Assembly: GCA_015680905.1 (NCBI GenBank)
Contig: CM027381.1
Span: 67,631,501-67,695,500, forward strand
Direction: 5' to 3'
DNA from: Coptis chinensis
Lineage: Eukaryota; Streptophyta; Magnoliopsida; Ranunculales; Ranunculaceae
Length of the DNA: 64,000 nt
Of this stretch, positions 23,290 to 34,800 are shown one piece after another. Positions within the stretch are counted from its first letter, which is position 1; every line of letters starts with the position of its first letter. A program made the position numbers and the translations under genes. Under the pieces are notes generated by a model that saw only the letters and a list, made by a program, of their open reading frames with translations, had not been told where the DNA came from and did not search any database.

Positions 23290-24723
23290 ATAACTAGTGT
23301 TATGCAATTTTCTCATATTGATGAAGAATCGTTCAAGAATTGCCCTTGCTAAGATTGAGAAATATGTACGAGCTGAACCTAGTCACTTTGTAAAAAGAAT
23401 GATGGATGCAAAACTCAATGCTGCAGGATACATTATGGAGATGATAGGTGGCATAAGGTATGTCTGCAGGCATTTTTCATAAATATATTTGTCATTTTTT
23501 ACCTTTCTAATTAATTATTTCATTTATTTTACCCAGTTTCATGCATGGAACGTCTAAAGGAGTTGGCATTGAGAAGTGATGGAGTGGATTGGGTTAGAAT
23601 ACATTCTACTCTGCGAGAAATGAGTAATTCTGTATTTTCAAAGGAAAGATGTGTTGTCCATGTTGTTGGCAACAAAAGATCACTCACCAAATCCGAATTT
23701 TGGATTAGATCTTTTTTCTCTACTCTTCCCAGAACTTTCTTATAGACTGATATGTTAAATGTCGAACTTCTTAGAAGTAATGAAACACTTGTTCTCCCAA
23801 CAAAGGTCAATTTCCTTCTCTATTATATTATATTCTTTAGCTTTGGACACCTTTTGTGTATTTCTTCGTCTAATATAATGTTTTTTTTTTTTTTTTTTTG
23901 AAGTGTCAAAGTAAAAAATCGATGTAATGTAAATATAATTAAAAAAATACCTTATTTTGGATGTTGGGGTTTTTCTGTCTCTTTGGCAGTACCGACAATG
24001 GATTTTGCATTCTTTTAACCCCATCCAGTATTTCCTTTTCTCAAGCTTGCTTAGCTTCCGATGCTAGCAATAGTAAAAAAAAAATGGTCAACATAGCAGG
24101 AAAACTAAATTAGTGCGAGTAAGATGCAGAAACCTATGAGCGAAGTCTAACTGAGTTTTCACATAAGTAGATAAAGAGATCATTCATAAATGCTATAAGC
24201 AAAGAAGAAGAAAGAGAAAATTGTCACTGGTACCAAATGTCGATCGATTAGAAAATATCATTACTCAAAATGTCTTATTGGTTTTTTACTTATAAACCAC
24301 CAAACATTATACCGAAAGTAGTTGTTCGGTTTTCGAACACTATTGGTGTATATCTTTCTCATGTATTATTATTTCACAGGTTAACTATGTAGGTAAAGCC
24401 AATAACCTTTATGAGACAGAGTATCGGTTTAATGGCAGTGCATTAGTCATTTCTAGACACCTCAATGATGCATGGTTGCTAAACAATGTCAGATCCATCG
24501 GAGGTGCCTATGGTGCAAAGTGCAATTTCAACCCATACAACGGCTTATTTTCCTACCTCTCGTCCCATGATCCCAGCTTGCTTAGAACGCTGGATGTTTT
24601 TTATGGATCTCCAAGCTTCTTGCTTGAGAATGAGTTGGATGCCGACTCTCTTACAAGAACCATTTTTAGCATTGTCAAAGGGTTGCAAAATAAACCATCC
24701 TATGTTGAAGCTTATTTTGCAAG
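23290..24723 (+). pseudogene. Presequence protease (PreP, M16C) gene fragment
   Basis: Three exon-like pieces read as the C-terminal half of the organellar presequence protease: about 23290-23456 (KRMMDAKLNAAGYIMEMIGG), 23536-23805 (LRSDGVDWVRIHSTLREMSN, VGNKRSLTKSEFW, ETLVLPTK) and 24380-24723 (NYVGKANNLYETEYRFNGSA, SIGGAYGAKCNFNPYNG, SYLSSHDPSLLRTLDVFYGS). Splice borders fit (23805/6 GT, 24378/9 AG, 24724 GT). Exon 2 has an in-frame TAG at 23743-23745. The N-terminal half, with the inverted HXXEH zinc site, is absent. Intact PreP degrades targeting peptides in mitochondria and plastids. The divergence and the stop argue for a dead partial copy. Confidence 0.82.
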
Positions 24724-25690
24724 GTAATTAGTGACTGCATCACTCTTTGCTCTTTGTACTAGTTCGGTATATGTTAGTTATCATAGCTTAATTATTAGTT
24801 CTTTTGTTGCTACATCCATTCACTTGAAATAATATTCTTCAGCAAGAAAAGGTTTTGAATGCCTATTGACAATCGCATTAAAGCTAGGGATTTCGTTATA
24901 CTAATATAGATATTATGCCAACGAAATTCAACATACTTGGAATCAATTATTAGTGATAATAACTCAATTTCAAGGGATCAAATTTATATCGAGTTGTCTA
25001 TGATTAGATATAGCAATTAAAGTAGTGAAATTTATTTTGTTAGACCAATTCTTTGGTGTGGATTTAAACTCTCTTTATGTTCCTCTCGTTAAAAACTCTT
25101 ATTTCAAAATTGCGGTTTTTAGTTAACAATTTCATTTTCATATGATTAAGTAGTTTAAACAAATCCAAAATAAATCATTTTCCATCACTAGTTTTCCCAT
25201 TGATTCAAGCCATCATTGTGTCGTACCAAAAAAAATATGAAGAAACTCAATAAATAGAGCATCTTAGAGAGGAAAAAAAATAAATGAGGCGATGAAGAAT
25301 ACCCTAATCTCTATTATATAGGGTAGCTGACTTGAAGAAACCATTCACTTTGCAGCTGGTCAGATAGGTGGAAAATACTAATAGCTAGGTGTGAATGTAA
25401 AAAGTTGAGAATTGATTAAGTAAGACAATCCTTAGTGCACTGAGTACATTTTTTCAAGGACGATAACCCACTTAAAATTGACTACGCACAAATGTGATTC
25501 AAATAAAATTAAAAGAAATAGGGCTGCATATTATGTTGTAAACAATTGTAATCCAGAAAAGGAGAAACTAGTTTGTAATTTAGGTCCTTTAGAGGAAAAA
25601 CTAGATGCAATAGTACAAGAGGATGCTAAGCTAGTGGTTGTACATATACTAGATTCTAATGAATACAGATTGGGGCATTAGTGATTTAAA
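24724..25690. other. Intergenic, nothing recognised
   Basis: AT-rich. The 67-codon ORF at 25478-25681 has no recognisable domain. No further PreP exons were found. Confidence 0.5.
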
Positions 25691-26330
25691 AAATTTCTTA
25701 AATCTCTTTTTAGTTCGTCAATCAACCTCATCACGAGATTGTCTGAATTGTTTCCATTCTCCTTGAAGCTCGAAAATTGTTAGTGAGAACAAGTGCCCCA
25801 CCAACCCATGAGTATTCTTTCTAATGAACCTCTTAACTGCATTGTAGCAGCAACTTCATTTTCACCATTCAAGGTGATCTTCTTCCTCTTATGTTTAAAA
25901 GTCATCTATAGCTTATTAAGATCGAGGACAATAGGACCACACTTTTTAAGCCAATCTCCACCCAATACCATATCGCAGCCTCCTAGTGGCAAAAGTCTAA
26001 TTTCATCTACAAATTGATGTCCATGCATTTCTCACTTCAGCTTTTGACACACAGCCTGGCTAACTATTCCCTCTCCATTAGCCACGGTAACTACCAATTA
26101 AGTTGTTGGGTCCACCTTACAGTACACTTGCTAAGCTACTTCGGGATCCATGAAGCTATGAGTGCTACCACTGTCAATCAATATGGTAATAGTTTTTGTC
26201 TTAATCAACCTTTGAATTTTTTTGAGTGCGACTTTGTTGCACACACTGAATCCGTGTGTTTGTTGACACTCCATCTGAACCGTCCACGTATACACTTTAC
26301 AACAATTGCTTTGACTTCCCAAATTAAATT
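25691..26330 (-). pseudogene. Ty3/Gypsy pol fragment (aspartic protease)
   Basis: On the minus strand 26131-26322 ends with ITILIDSGSTHSFMDPEVA, containing the D-S-G catalytic motif of retroelement protease. Downstream DNA (25793-26130) continues with EIRLLPLGGCDMVLGGDWL and KKCGPIVLDL, the segment that follows the protease in plant Gypsy elements. Frames are broken and no RT or LTR is attached. It lies against the truncated 3' end of PMD element copy 2. Confidence 0.78.
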
Positions 26331-26417
26331 ATAAAAGTTGCTAAAAAAAAAAGAAAAAAAAAAGAGAGAAATAACAGAAAACTAAAATGAACAATCAAAT
26401 CATTCAAAGAGGTTCGC

Positions 26418-28155
26418 CTTTCTTCTCCAACATTTGTAGCCACAGTACCAAACCATACAGTCATGTGCGACAAAAACAACTCTGTGACATGACAAAACAC
26501 AAACATGCTACACAACTGAATCGTCAAAGGCAGTAGACAAACGTCAAGGTTTCCACTCAATAGATGACAATGATCTAATATCAATCTGAGCACAAGCCAT
26601 ACACACATTATTTCTAATCTGCCCCCTATTACGAGTCAAGTGAGGCCTGACCAACTTTCAAATCTAGGGCAAGTATCAGCAATCATGTCTATGTTAGGAC
26701 AAAGACAACGAAAGTACTCATAAAACCAAATCTCCAAAAGTCCTGTGAATCCTGCAATCTAAGGACTTTTACTTCCAAATGTTTGTAAAGATTTGTCTAA
26801 CGCCGATATCAATGTGGCATATACTGAGCTACCAAGGTCATAATCTCTCATATTATGCAACTCATAAACATAAGCATAATATCCAAGTCGTACTATATAA
26901 TGACCATTTGGAAACAAAACATGCCCAATAAAAAACATAAAAAAATCCCTAATATACACATCAACACCCTTACTACCAGGTAGAACAATCAAAGCTAACT
27001 CTGCTCGTGTATTAGGATCCAAGAGAGGTTTCATGTATGTAGTCTTAATATGTGATAGCTTAATACCAGAAGAATCATAAGCATTCACATCCAAGCGAGG
27101 AAAAATCATAAGCATACTACCAATGTTCTCATAATTTGTATTAAAAGGTATCGGTTGGCCTATACCCATACTCAACCCAGAAATCATGGTAAAGCCTAGT
27201 GGTGTGAACCCCAACTCCGCACAAAAAAAAATGAAATATATGAGTTGTATTCCACCATCCACCATCTTTCTACTAAAGTTATGACCACTGCCCAATCAGC
27301 CTTCTCATAATCTATATCAACCAAAAGACCCAAAGGTGTACACAAAATACTATTTCTAATATGTACGAACTCATCCAAACTCTTAAGAACCTTCCACCAC
27401 TCTCTAGCACCAAGTAAAGCCGATCTAACTCGGTAGTCAATAACTTGCTGATATTATGGGAAAAAAATGCATATAAGATAAATAATTAATTGGTCCAACT
27501 CAAATAATTAATGCATAATATTCAAAATATTTAATCAAAACTAATTAATTACCTGAGAATTAGCCACTACACTTGACACGTGTTTTGTACCACGTGTAAA
27601 AGACACAACGTGCATATCAAGTGTTTCATCGGGATTAAATTGTCAATCAAAGTTGTTCAATTGATACTCAAGTACATAGGGATATTTATTAGTCGGCGCG
27701 ATATCTTTGGCTTCTTCTCCCCCATCGTCTTGTCCTTCCTCGGGTTCTTCTACCTTTACATCATCGCCAATGTCGTTTGTGTACTGCCAATACTCATTGT
27801 CATCACCGTTGAAAAGTTAAAAATGATCCATATAAAATTTCAAGAGTTTAGGTAGGTTTTTGTTTTTTTTAACTAAGGAGAGGGTTTATGAATTGAGAGA
27901 AAAGTTAAAAATGAATGAACCGTGAGGTTTTGGTCATTTTTATATAGACATAGCACGTGGTGTTCAAACATCGCACGGTTTCTGGAAAACCACATGGGAT
28001 TGGGCTTCAAAGATGGGCTTCAGTGGCACGGTTTTGAGAAAGCCGGGCTATACAGTGCGATTTATCCAAAATCGCGTTATTTGATGTCAACTATTTGATA
28101 TTGCTCCTAAAGTTGGTTGGTGTTTTCTTGGTTTCTCTCCTAAAGATGCTCTCAG
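26418..28155 (-). mobile_element. PMD element, copy 2 (truncated)
   Basis: It is collinear with copy 1 in reverse orientation. Its 5' terminus at 28140-28155 is AGAGCATCTTTAGGAG on the minus strand, matching the copy 1 end. The homology runs out near 26418, at the position equivalent to about 20480 in copy 1, so the last third and the 3' inverted repeat are missing. CGCGGTTTT-type palindromes are present near 27975-28080 but more diverged than in copy 1. Confidence 0.78.
26500..27831 (-). pseudogene. PMD (MAIN-like) protein gene, copy 2, broken
   Basis: Exon 1 is 27831-27553 and keeps the ATG (codons for Met-Asp-His) lost in copy 1. Exon 2 begins at 27447. The mobile domain is readable as FVHIRNSILCTPLGLLVDID, CAELGFTPLGFTMISGLSMG and FFMFFIGHVLFPNG. 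Damage: an early TAA in exon 1 near 27822, a TGA where copy 1 has Trp near 27640, a frameshift near 27240, and TAG at 26759-26761 where copy 1 has CAG (Gln). The rest is lost with the truncation of the element. Confidence 0.78.
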
Positions 28156-28379
28156 GCTGATTTAGGTGGGGCTAGCCCCAAGAGATGTCAGGTAACAAAA
28201 CAAAAAAGTGCAAAGGGGCGGAAGTACAAAACCAAAAAACTGAAAAAGCGGGTGTAATACAAACTGCATATAGAAAGTTACACACATGTTCTCTAACTTT
28301 GTCTTTAATACCTCTGGATCCATCTACTTACTCCCTTTGCAAAAAGATGGTCATAAAGATACTGCTTGCCATTCTATCA

Positions 28380-28982
28380 CCTGCCAAGAACTAACACATC
28401 TTCTAGGAGCATTGTTAATGCAACTGGAACTGGAGTTGGCACTCAGAGGCAACAAATACAGAAGACTACTACTGCTTGGGTAAGAAGACCTATAAATGTT
28501 GAAGCACAAGCTACTGATGCAACAATTGTGATTCTTGTTACTATAGTATGTACCTGATGATGTGGTCTGTCATGTACAAGATCTTCAAGGTATACGCATG
28601 CTACAACCACTATAGTGGAGGAGAGCCTAGCTGCAAATCACTTAGCCATTGTTGTATGTAGCACCTGATAGGATCTTTACCTCAAACCAATTTCAAGCTT
28701 TAGCAGATGAAGTTGATATGGATTCCTGTCAAGATTTAGAGGTTGTAAACCTTTTCAAGTTTCGATCACCACCAAGAAATAGCTGCTGAAGGAGACTTCC
28801 ACATTATGTTTCCAGAAGCCCAGAACCACAAGTCTCAGAAGCAGTAAATGAATTATATGTCAACAACTTGGAGGAGTTCAGTAATGTAATTAAGGAAAGA
28901 GCTTGAAGACTGAGAATAATTTTTGGTATGTATTCTTCTCATCAAAGAGATATAAGTAGATAATTACAAGGCTATAGAGATA
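28380..28982 (+). mobile_element. Old LINE fragment, ORF1 part (left half of split element)
   Basis: Broken frames contain TAWVRRPIN and NQFQALADEVDMDS, which resembles the linker after the zinc knuckle in plant LINE ORF1 proteins. The matching ORF1 tail and endonuclease start lie at 36176-36830, on the far side of the Copia LTR and its inserted LINE, so the two parts probably belong to one older element split by the later insertions. The ORF1 assignment of this left part is the weaker of the two. Confidence 0.5.
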
Positions 28983-28987
28983 ATTAC
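28983..28987. repeat. Target duplication of Copia solo LTR (left), ATTAC
   Basis: ATTAC lies directly before the LTR start (TGTTAG at 28988). The same five bases follow its end at 36171-36175. Five bases is the usual target duplication of LTR retrotransposons. Confidence 0.8.
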
Positions 28988-29121
28988 TGTTAGAAAAATG
29001 GATTTGCACAAATCCATTGAGATATGAATGAGTAATTTGTCTCCTAAGTTATCCCACATTGAGATGAAATGGGTTTCTCTTGAAACATTACGTAAAGTGA
29101 GAAAAATCTTTTCAAAAGGAT

Positions 29122-29280
29122 GCACTGGTTCGAAATAGTGCATTATGCCAAAAAGGTGCAACATTTCGAAATGTGCACTGGTTCGAAACAGTGCATCATG
29201 CCAAAAATGTGTGACCTTTCGAAATAGACACTAGTTCAAAACAGTGCTTTATGCCGAAATGGTGTGACCTTTCGAAACAT
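29122..29280 (+). repeat. Three 53-bp tandem repeats in the solo LTR
   Basis: Units start at 29122, 29175 and 29228. Each carries CACTGGTTCGAAA-like, CAGTGC, ATGCC and TTTCGAAA motifs. They lie about 70-230 bp upstream of the TATA box, where enhancer repeats occur in LTRs. TTCGAA palindromes recur in the array. Confidence 0.85.
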
Positions 29281-29615
29281 GTGACTTTTCAAATAGTTGT
29301 TTACTTTTTACCAAGAGTCACTGTGTTGTTTCGAAGAGGCACCACTCACCTATAAATAGTGGATGAATTTGGAGAGAAAGACACACCAGATCACACAGAG
29401 TTCTGATCTTTCTCCCCCTGTTCTTAGTCAAATACTATGTTGTGTTCAATGATTCTATAGAATTGAAGTGCTAGCTTTTTATAGAAGGAAATCCGTTCTA
29501 TCTTGGGAGACAGTTTTCCATCAACCTTCAAGCACCGTGAGGGGGAAAATATGTCTTAAGGACATAGTGATCATCACTAGGCTTAGATTTAATAATTGGT
29601 AAATTAAGTTCATTC

Positions 29616-29631
29616 ATTGAACTAAAAGATT
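29616..29631. repeat. Target duplication of the 5S-LINE (left)
   Basis: ATTGAACTAAAAGATT at 29616-29631 matches ATTGAACTAAAAAATT at 36050-36065 in 15 of 16 positions. The left copy abuts the first base of the 5S sequence; the right copy abuts the LINE's A-tail. Confidence 0.88.
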
Positions 29632-29751
29632 GGGTGCGATCATACCAGCACTAATGCACCGGATCCCATCAGAACTCCGCAGTTAAGCGTGCTTGGGCGA
29701 GAGTAGTACTAGGATGGGTGACCTCCTGGGAAGTCCTCGTGTTGCACCCCT
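29632..29751 (+). rRNA. 5S rRNA, full length, fused to a LINE
   Basis: The 120 bases match plant 5S rRNA from GGGTGCGATC to GTTGCACCCCT. The internal control regions are intact: A box AAGCGTGCTTGGGCG, intermediate element GTAGTA, and C box around GGATGGGTGACCTCCTGGG. The ends pair (GGGTGC with GCACCC), as in mature 5S. It is single, not part of a tandem array. It lies inside the LINE's target duplication, beginning at the base after it, so it is part of the inserted unit. It could still be transcribed by RNA polymerase III, as its promoter is internal; a TTTT stretch follows at 29753-29756. Confidence 0.95.
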
Positions 29752-29957
29752 ATTTTGGTTAACATCAACAGAGCATGTTAAGATAAAGCAAGTAGAGAAG
29801 AATAGTTAAAAATGGGGACCAACTCTTGGGCGACCAGGAGTGCTATAACTTAAGATGCATCTGGTTCCTGTGCTCCTTTTTCCTTCCCGCTTTTAGTAAA
29901 AACTGGTTTGGTGCAATTATCTTATCTTTTCTGCTTTCTAAGTTCCTTTCCTTATCA

Positions 29958-30113
29958 GGTAAAATCCTCAACTGAAGACAGTGTGAGTTCTGGTAAGGAG
30001 AGATTCTAGGGGCTTAGCTTACAAGTTCAGTTCTCCGTGGATAATATTGTTTCTCATCTTTGGTGGTTGCTTGCTGGTAAAATCCTCAAGTGTTAACACC
30101 GCGTGAGTTCGAG
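29958..30113 (+). repeat. Two GGTAAAATCC-hairpin modules in LINE-2 leader
   Basis: GGTAAAATCC occurs at 29958-29967 and 30076-30085. Each is followed by an imperfect palindrome bounded by CTCA and TGAG and then GTTCTGG (29987-29993) or GTTCGAG (30107-30113). The second ends about 53 nt before the ORF1 ATG. They match the four modules of LINE-1. Confidence 0.8.
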
Positions 30114-30166
30114 TAGGAAGATAGCGCACTACCTCTTTGATAACGTAGTTGGATACGCTTCTAGAG

Positions 30167-31819
30167 ATGGATTCGCAGCTAGATAATCTTCAGAGTTTTC
30201 CCCCACTCACAGCTGCTCGCGAGCAGGGATGTAATCCATCCTTGGGTAACAATCAGATGCAATATAATAATGTGAAGGCTACATGTAACCAGGCGTCGAA
30301 TTGGAGCTCGCTTTTCCAGGGAGGAAATGCATCTACATCAGATACCTCTCTCCAAAGGTTTGAGCTTGATATGATTGAGAGGGTTACACAAGTGCCGATG
30401 GACTTGAGGTGGAAAGGTCTCAATGTGTGGAAAGAGTATGTTGTGGGTTTTTTTTTCTGGAACAGAGGCTTCCATATCCGGTGGTGAAGGAGTTCTTGAA
30501 AAAAAAATGGAAAACAAAAGGTGTATATGAGATGGTTGCTGATGCTGACCTGTTTTATTTTAAATTTTCTAATGAGGAAGATAAGAGGAAAGTGTTAGAA
30601 AATCCCCAGATATTCATGGCAGGGAAATGCTTCATAGTTACTCAATGGACTCAGGACATTGAGAGGAGGAAGGATGTTGTTAAAGCTATACCAATCTGGG
30701 TTAATCTTTATAATGTACCAAAGGTGCTCTGGACTGGAGAGGGGTTGGGTTTTTTAGCCAACAGAATAGGAGAGCCATAGAGGATGGATGAAGCCACAGC
30801 AGCACGGAAGAGATTACTGTATGCGAGGGTTTGTGTTCTAGTGGAAATTACAGCAGAGATGCCAGATTCTTTTGAAATAAATATGGGTGGAGAAGATGTT
30901 AGGAAAATCTCACATAGAATATGGGTGGGTTCCAAAAATGTGCGACTATTGTAAAAGGTTTGGACATAAGACTGTCGACTGTAGCAGTATAGGGCATATG
31001 CCTAGGGTTGACTCTCGTGTGGAAACTAGGGTGCACACAACTGAGATTACAAGTGTGATTAGTACTACTTCAGGGGAAGAGAACACAGTGCACAATGCGG
31101 CACCAGTCACAACCTCAAATAATGAGATAAATCAAGAAGACAGAGGTGCTCAAACTGTGGAGGGTGCTACTGGGGGAACAATGAATGTCATAAATCTGGG
31201 AATTGGAGGTTTAAATGTAGCTGGGGTGGATTTGAACAGTCCAGAGAATACCATGGGTGAAGACAATGGAATGAGAGTGGATGATAGTGAGGAAACAAGG
31301 ATAAATGCAGAGGATTCAACAGTGGGATTGGATGAGATGAATGCAGTAATGGAAATGGTAGAGAATGAAGTGAGGGCTATAGTGTTAGCAACATCAGCTG
31401 AAGTACCAGAAGAAATTGAGAAGAGGAAGGAATATGAAAGCGACAGTGAATCAGATGTATGTCAGAGTAATATGTTTGCGGCCTTAGTACCTTTTGAGAA
31501 CACTCGGATTGATGAAATGCAAACAAATCCAGATCCACTGATGCACTATGAAGTTGAGCAGAATGAATATAACAATCTCCTTGTGGCAGCCAGAAATGGG
31601 GACTTGTCTGATGAGGAGTCTTCGGAGGAGGAAACTATCTATTTCAAGGATAAGAATAATATCCCCCTGTCTGTATCGAATTCACCTGCTTCTCCAAAAG
31701 GTGGTGTGACAACGAGGAGTAAAGGTCAAACAACTAATAAGTCTAGTGGTAAGAAAAGCAAAGGAAAGAAGAGTAGGGGACGCCCCAAGGGTTCAAAAAA
31801 CAAAAACTCCAATCTATAA
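30167..31819 (+). pseudogene. LINE-2 ORF1 (gag-like, DUF4283, zinc knuckle), frameshifted
   Basis: Translation would start at the ATG at 30167 (MDSQLDNLQSFPPL). A DUF4283-like domain follows (FYFKFSNEEDKRKVLENPQI, about 30555-30615), then a CCHC knuckle at about 30939-30981 (CDYCKRFGHKTVDC), an acidic low-complexity region, and a basic tail (GKKSKGKKSRGRPKGSKNK) ending at 31819. A run of eight T near 30450 marks one frameshift. TAG at 30778-30780 ends the second segment, and the knuckle segment resumes from about 30887. Its role would be LINE RNA binding. Two or three point changes separate it from an open frame. Confidence 0.82.
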
Positions 31820-31821
31820 AT

Positions 31822-34800
31822 GATAGGACCAATTTAAGGCCCGGAATGTGAGAGGAGCTAATGACCTGTTGAAAGCAAATGGAAATAAATAAGGTCGACA
31901 AAGTAAGAAGTTGTGTATATTTGGGCTGCTAGAAAACGAAAGTGAAGCAAGCCAAGTATGACCTCATAAGACAAATATGTTGCCCTACATGGGAACATAC
32001 TAATAACTATGATCGGAGTCACTCGACGGGCGACGGATATCTTTGATCCGTGCTCAGAGTCGAGTTCTTCTTCGAACGGACACATCGGATCAGTATATAC
32101 ATTGTAGAGTTACATATCTTCTAGAACCAGAAGAGTTCTTGCTCACAGTAGTATACGCTAGTAATGCTCCACGGGAAAGACTAGTGTTATGGAAGGATTT
32201 GCATGGTATACACAAATCGATTCAGATGCCATGGTGCGTAGTAGGAGACTTCAATAACATTTTGGCTGCAAATGAAAGGATAGGAGGAGATCCTATGCAT
32301 CCGAATGAAGTGACTGATTTTAGTATATGCATACAGAATGCGGGACTCTCAGATATAAAATCCACTGGGTTCTTTTACACTTGGTGGAATAAATCCATCG
32401 GATCAGCCAGAATCATGTCGAGGATTGATAGATGTTTGGTTAATAGCCTGTGGCTATCTCGATACCCGCAAACTATAGCTGATTTTCTGCCACAGGGTGT
32501 TTCAGATCACTCCCCTATTCTCATTACATGGAACGATTTTAAGAGAAAGCCAACACCGTTCAGATTTTGCAACTTTTGGGTTTATCAGGATGAGTTTAAA
32601 AGTATGCTAGAGGAAGTGTGGGCAACTCAAATCTATAATAACCCGATGTATAAACTGATGCAGAAACTCAAGTTACTAAAGGAAAGGCTTAAACCATGGG
32701 CAAGAAGGAACTTCTCCAATTTACATGAGAGAGTAATTGTTGCTAGGCAAAATTTACAGGATGCACAAGTCTTTGGTCCAAAATAAGTCCGATGATCGAT
32801 GTTGGGAGCACAGAAAGGGCTGCAATGCAGCGTACATAAGTCTTGCACGAAAGCGTAAGGAGGATATGAGGCGTAAAGCGAGGAGGAGAAATGGATGATA
32901 GGCGGGGATAGATGCACCAGTTTTTCTTCAATTCATTGAAGGAAAAAGCCGCCAAGAAAGGTATTTGGGCAATTGCAAACGACCGGGGGTTACATTTAAA
33001 ATTCGAGGCGGATGTATCGAGATATCATTGTTGAGTATTTCGAGAAAAGATGATGGGTACCGAGGCTCCGCCCGCAGAGAGAAAAGTTTTTCATGGATTT
33101 GAAAGTCCGAAATGTCATCGAGCGAACATGAGATTTCTACTTGATCACGAGGTTCTGAGGAGCAGAGATTAGGCAGGCTATCTTTGAGATGGAGAATAAT
33201 AAAGTGCCTGGTCCGGATGGGTTTAATCCGTTCTTCTTTAAATATTGTTGGGAGACAGTGGGAGAGGATGTAATAAGTGCCGTTAAAAATGTGTTCAGAT
33301 GCTTTAAGATGCCGAGGGGTATCAATGCTACCTTCCTTTGCCTCATCCCAAAGGTGAGCAACCCTTCAAGAGTGGAGGAATTTCGACCCATAGCACTGTG
33401 CAACACGATATATAAGTGCATATCGAAAGTAATCACCAATAGAATACAAATGGTGATATATGAACTTGTACATGAGAACCAGTGTGCTTTTATCCCAGGT
33501 AGATCTATTCAAGATAATATTCTCATGGCCCATGAAGTGTTGAGAGGATATGATAGGGCGCATGGCACACCCGGATGCTTTCGATTAAACCGGATATCGA
33601 AAAGGCATATGATATGGTTAGTTGGAAAACGATCCTCCTCTTGTTGGAGAAATTTGAATTCCCTCGAGAAGATCACGAAGATGGATTCATATGTGTATTA
33701 GTCTTATTATTTCTGTCTCCGGTGAATGGGGCTCGAAAGGTTTTTTTGGGAGAAGAGGTTTGCGTCAAAGGCGACCCTATGTCTCCGTATATTTTGTGCT
33801 AGTCATGGAAATTTTGGGAATTGTGATCAGGAAAAGCATTGGATCCAGGCTCATGCAATATCACTCTAAATGCAAAAGGAATATGTTGACACATTTGGCC
33901 TTTGCTGATGACGTTCTCATCTTCTGCAAAGGGGAAGCAACCTCTATAGAAGGCCTTAAGGACTGTTTACAAATATTCAGTGAAGCTACTGGACTCAGCA
34001 TTAACCCGCATAAGACTACTATAATGACGGGAGCTATGTTTCATGATGATGCACGAGCGCTGGCCTAGATACTGGGTTTGGAACTTGTGAAACCTCCAGT
34101 AAGATATCTCGGTCTCCCACTCATTTCTGCTCGACTTGGAATCAAAGAGTGCCAACCATTGATTGAAAAGGTCACAGGCCGCATAAAGGACTGGAAAGCT
34201 AAACTACTATCTCACGCAGGCAGACTACAGCTGGTCCTCGCTGTTTTGAGTTCTCTAAACATCTATTGGGCCAGAACTTTCATACTTTCCTCAAAGCGAT
34301 CTTTGGAACAAATTGAGAAAATATGTGTCACCTTCCTATGGAGCCGAACCCGAATCCAAAGGTGTGTACATCAAGCAAGCTTGAGTACCATATGCAAAAC
34401 AAAGGAGGAGGGTGGCCTAGGGATGATGAGTATGGAAATATGGAACAAGGGCGCGCATTGTGGGCTGCTGTTCAAGATCGCAAGTAAAGAGAGTAGCGTC
34501 TGGGTCGAGTGGATTTGGAGAAATCAGTTGGAGAATAAATTCTTGTGGACTATGCCGATTCCCAGAGATTGTTCTTGGTCATGGCGCAATATCTTGAAGT
34601 GCAGAAAGGAAGCAAGAGAGCTAATCTGTTATTCAATCTCAAATGGGGAAGACACACTCTTATGGCACGACATTTGGTGCAGCAGCAGTCCTCTCTTACA
34701 CAATTCACAAGCGGTAGCTGAAATCATGCTTCCCCTCAATGCAACAGTGAAGGAGCTATTGACTAATGGAAGATGGAATGACATTGTAAATAATATATAG

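Noticed and set aside
25478-25681. 67-codon plus-strand ORF as a gene
   Set aside because: No known domain, no splice context, and AT-rich flanks; it is compatible with a chance ORF.
29632-29751. The 5S as an ordinary 5S array member or a Cassandra-type TRIM
   Set aside because: Only one copy is present and there is no 5S spacer. Cassandra carries 5S inside short LTRs, but here the 5S abuts the LINE's target duplication and no paired short LTRs flank it.
29753-29756. TTTT after the 5S as a proven Pol III terminator
   Set aside because: Four T are the minimum and are common by chance. Whether Pol III stops here cannot be told from sequence.
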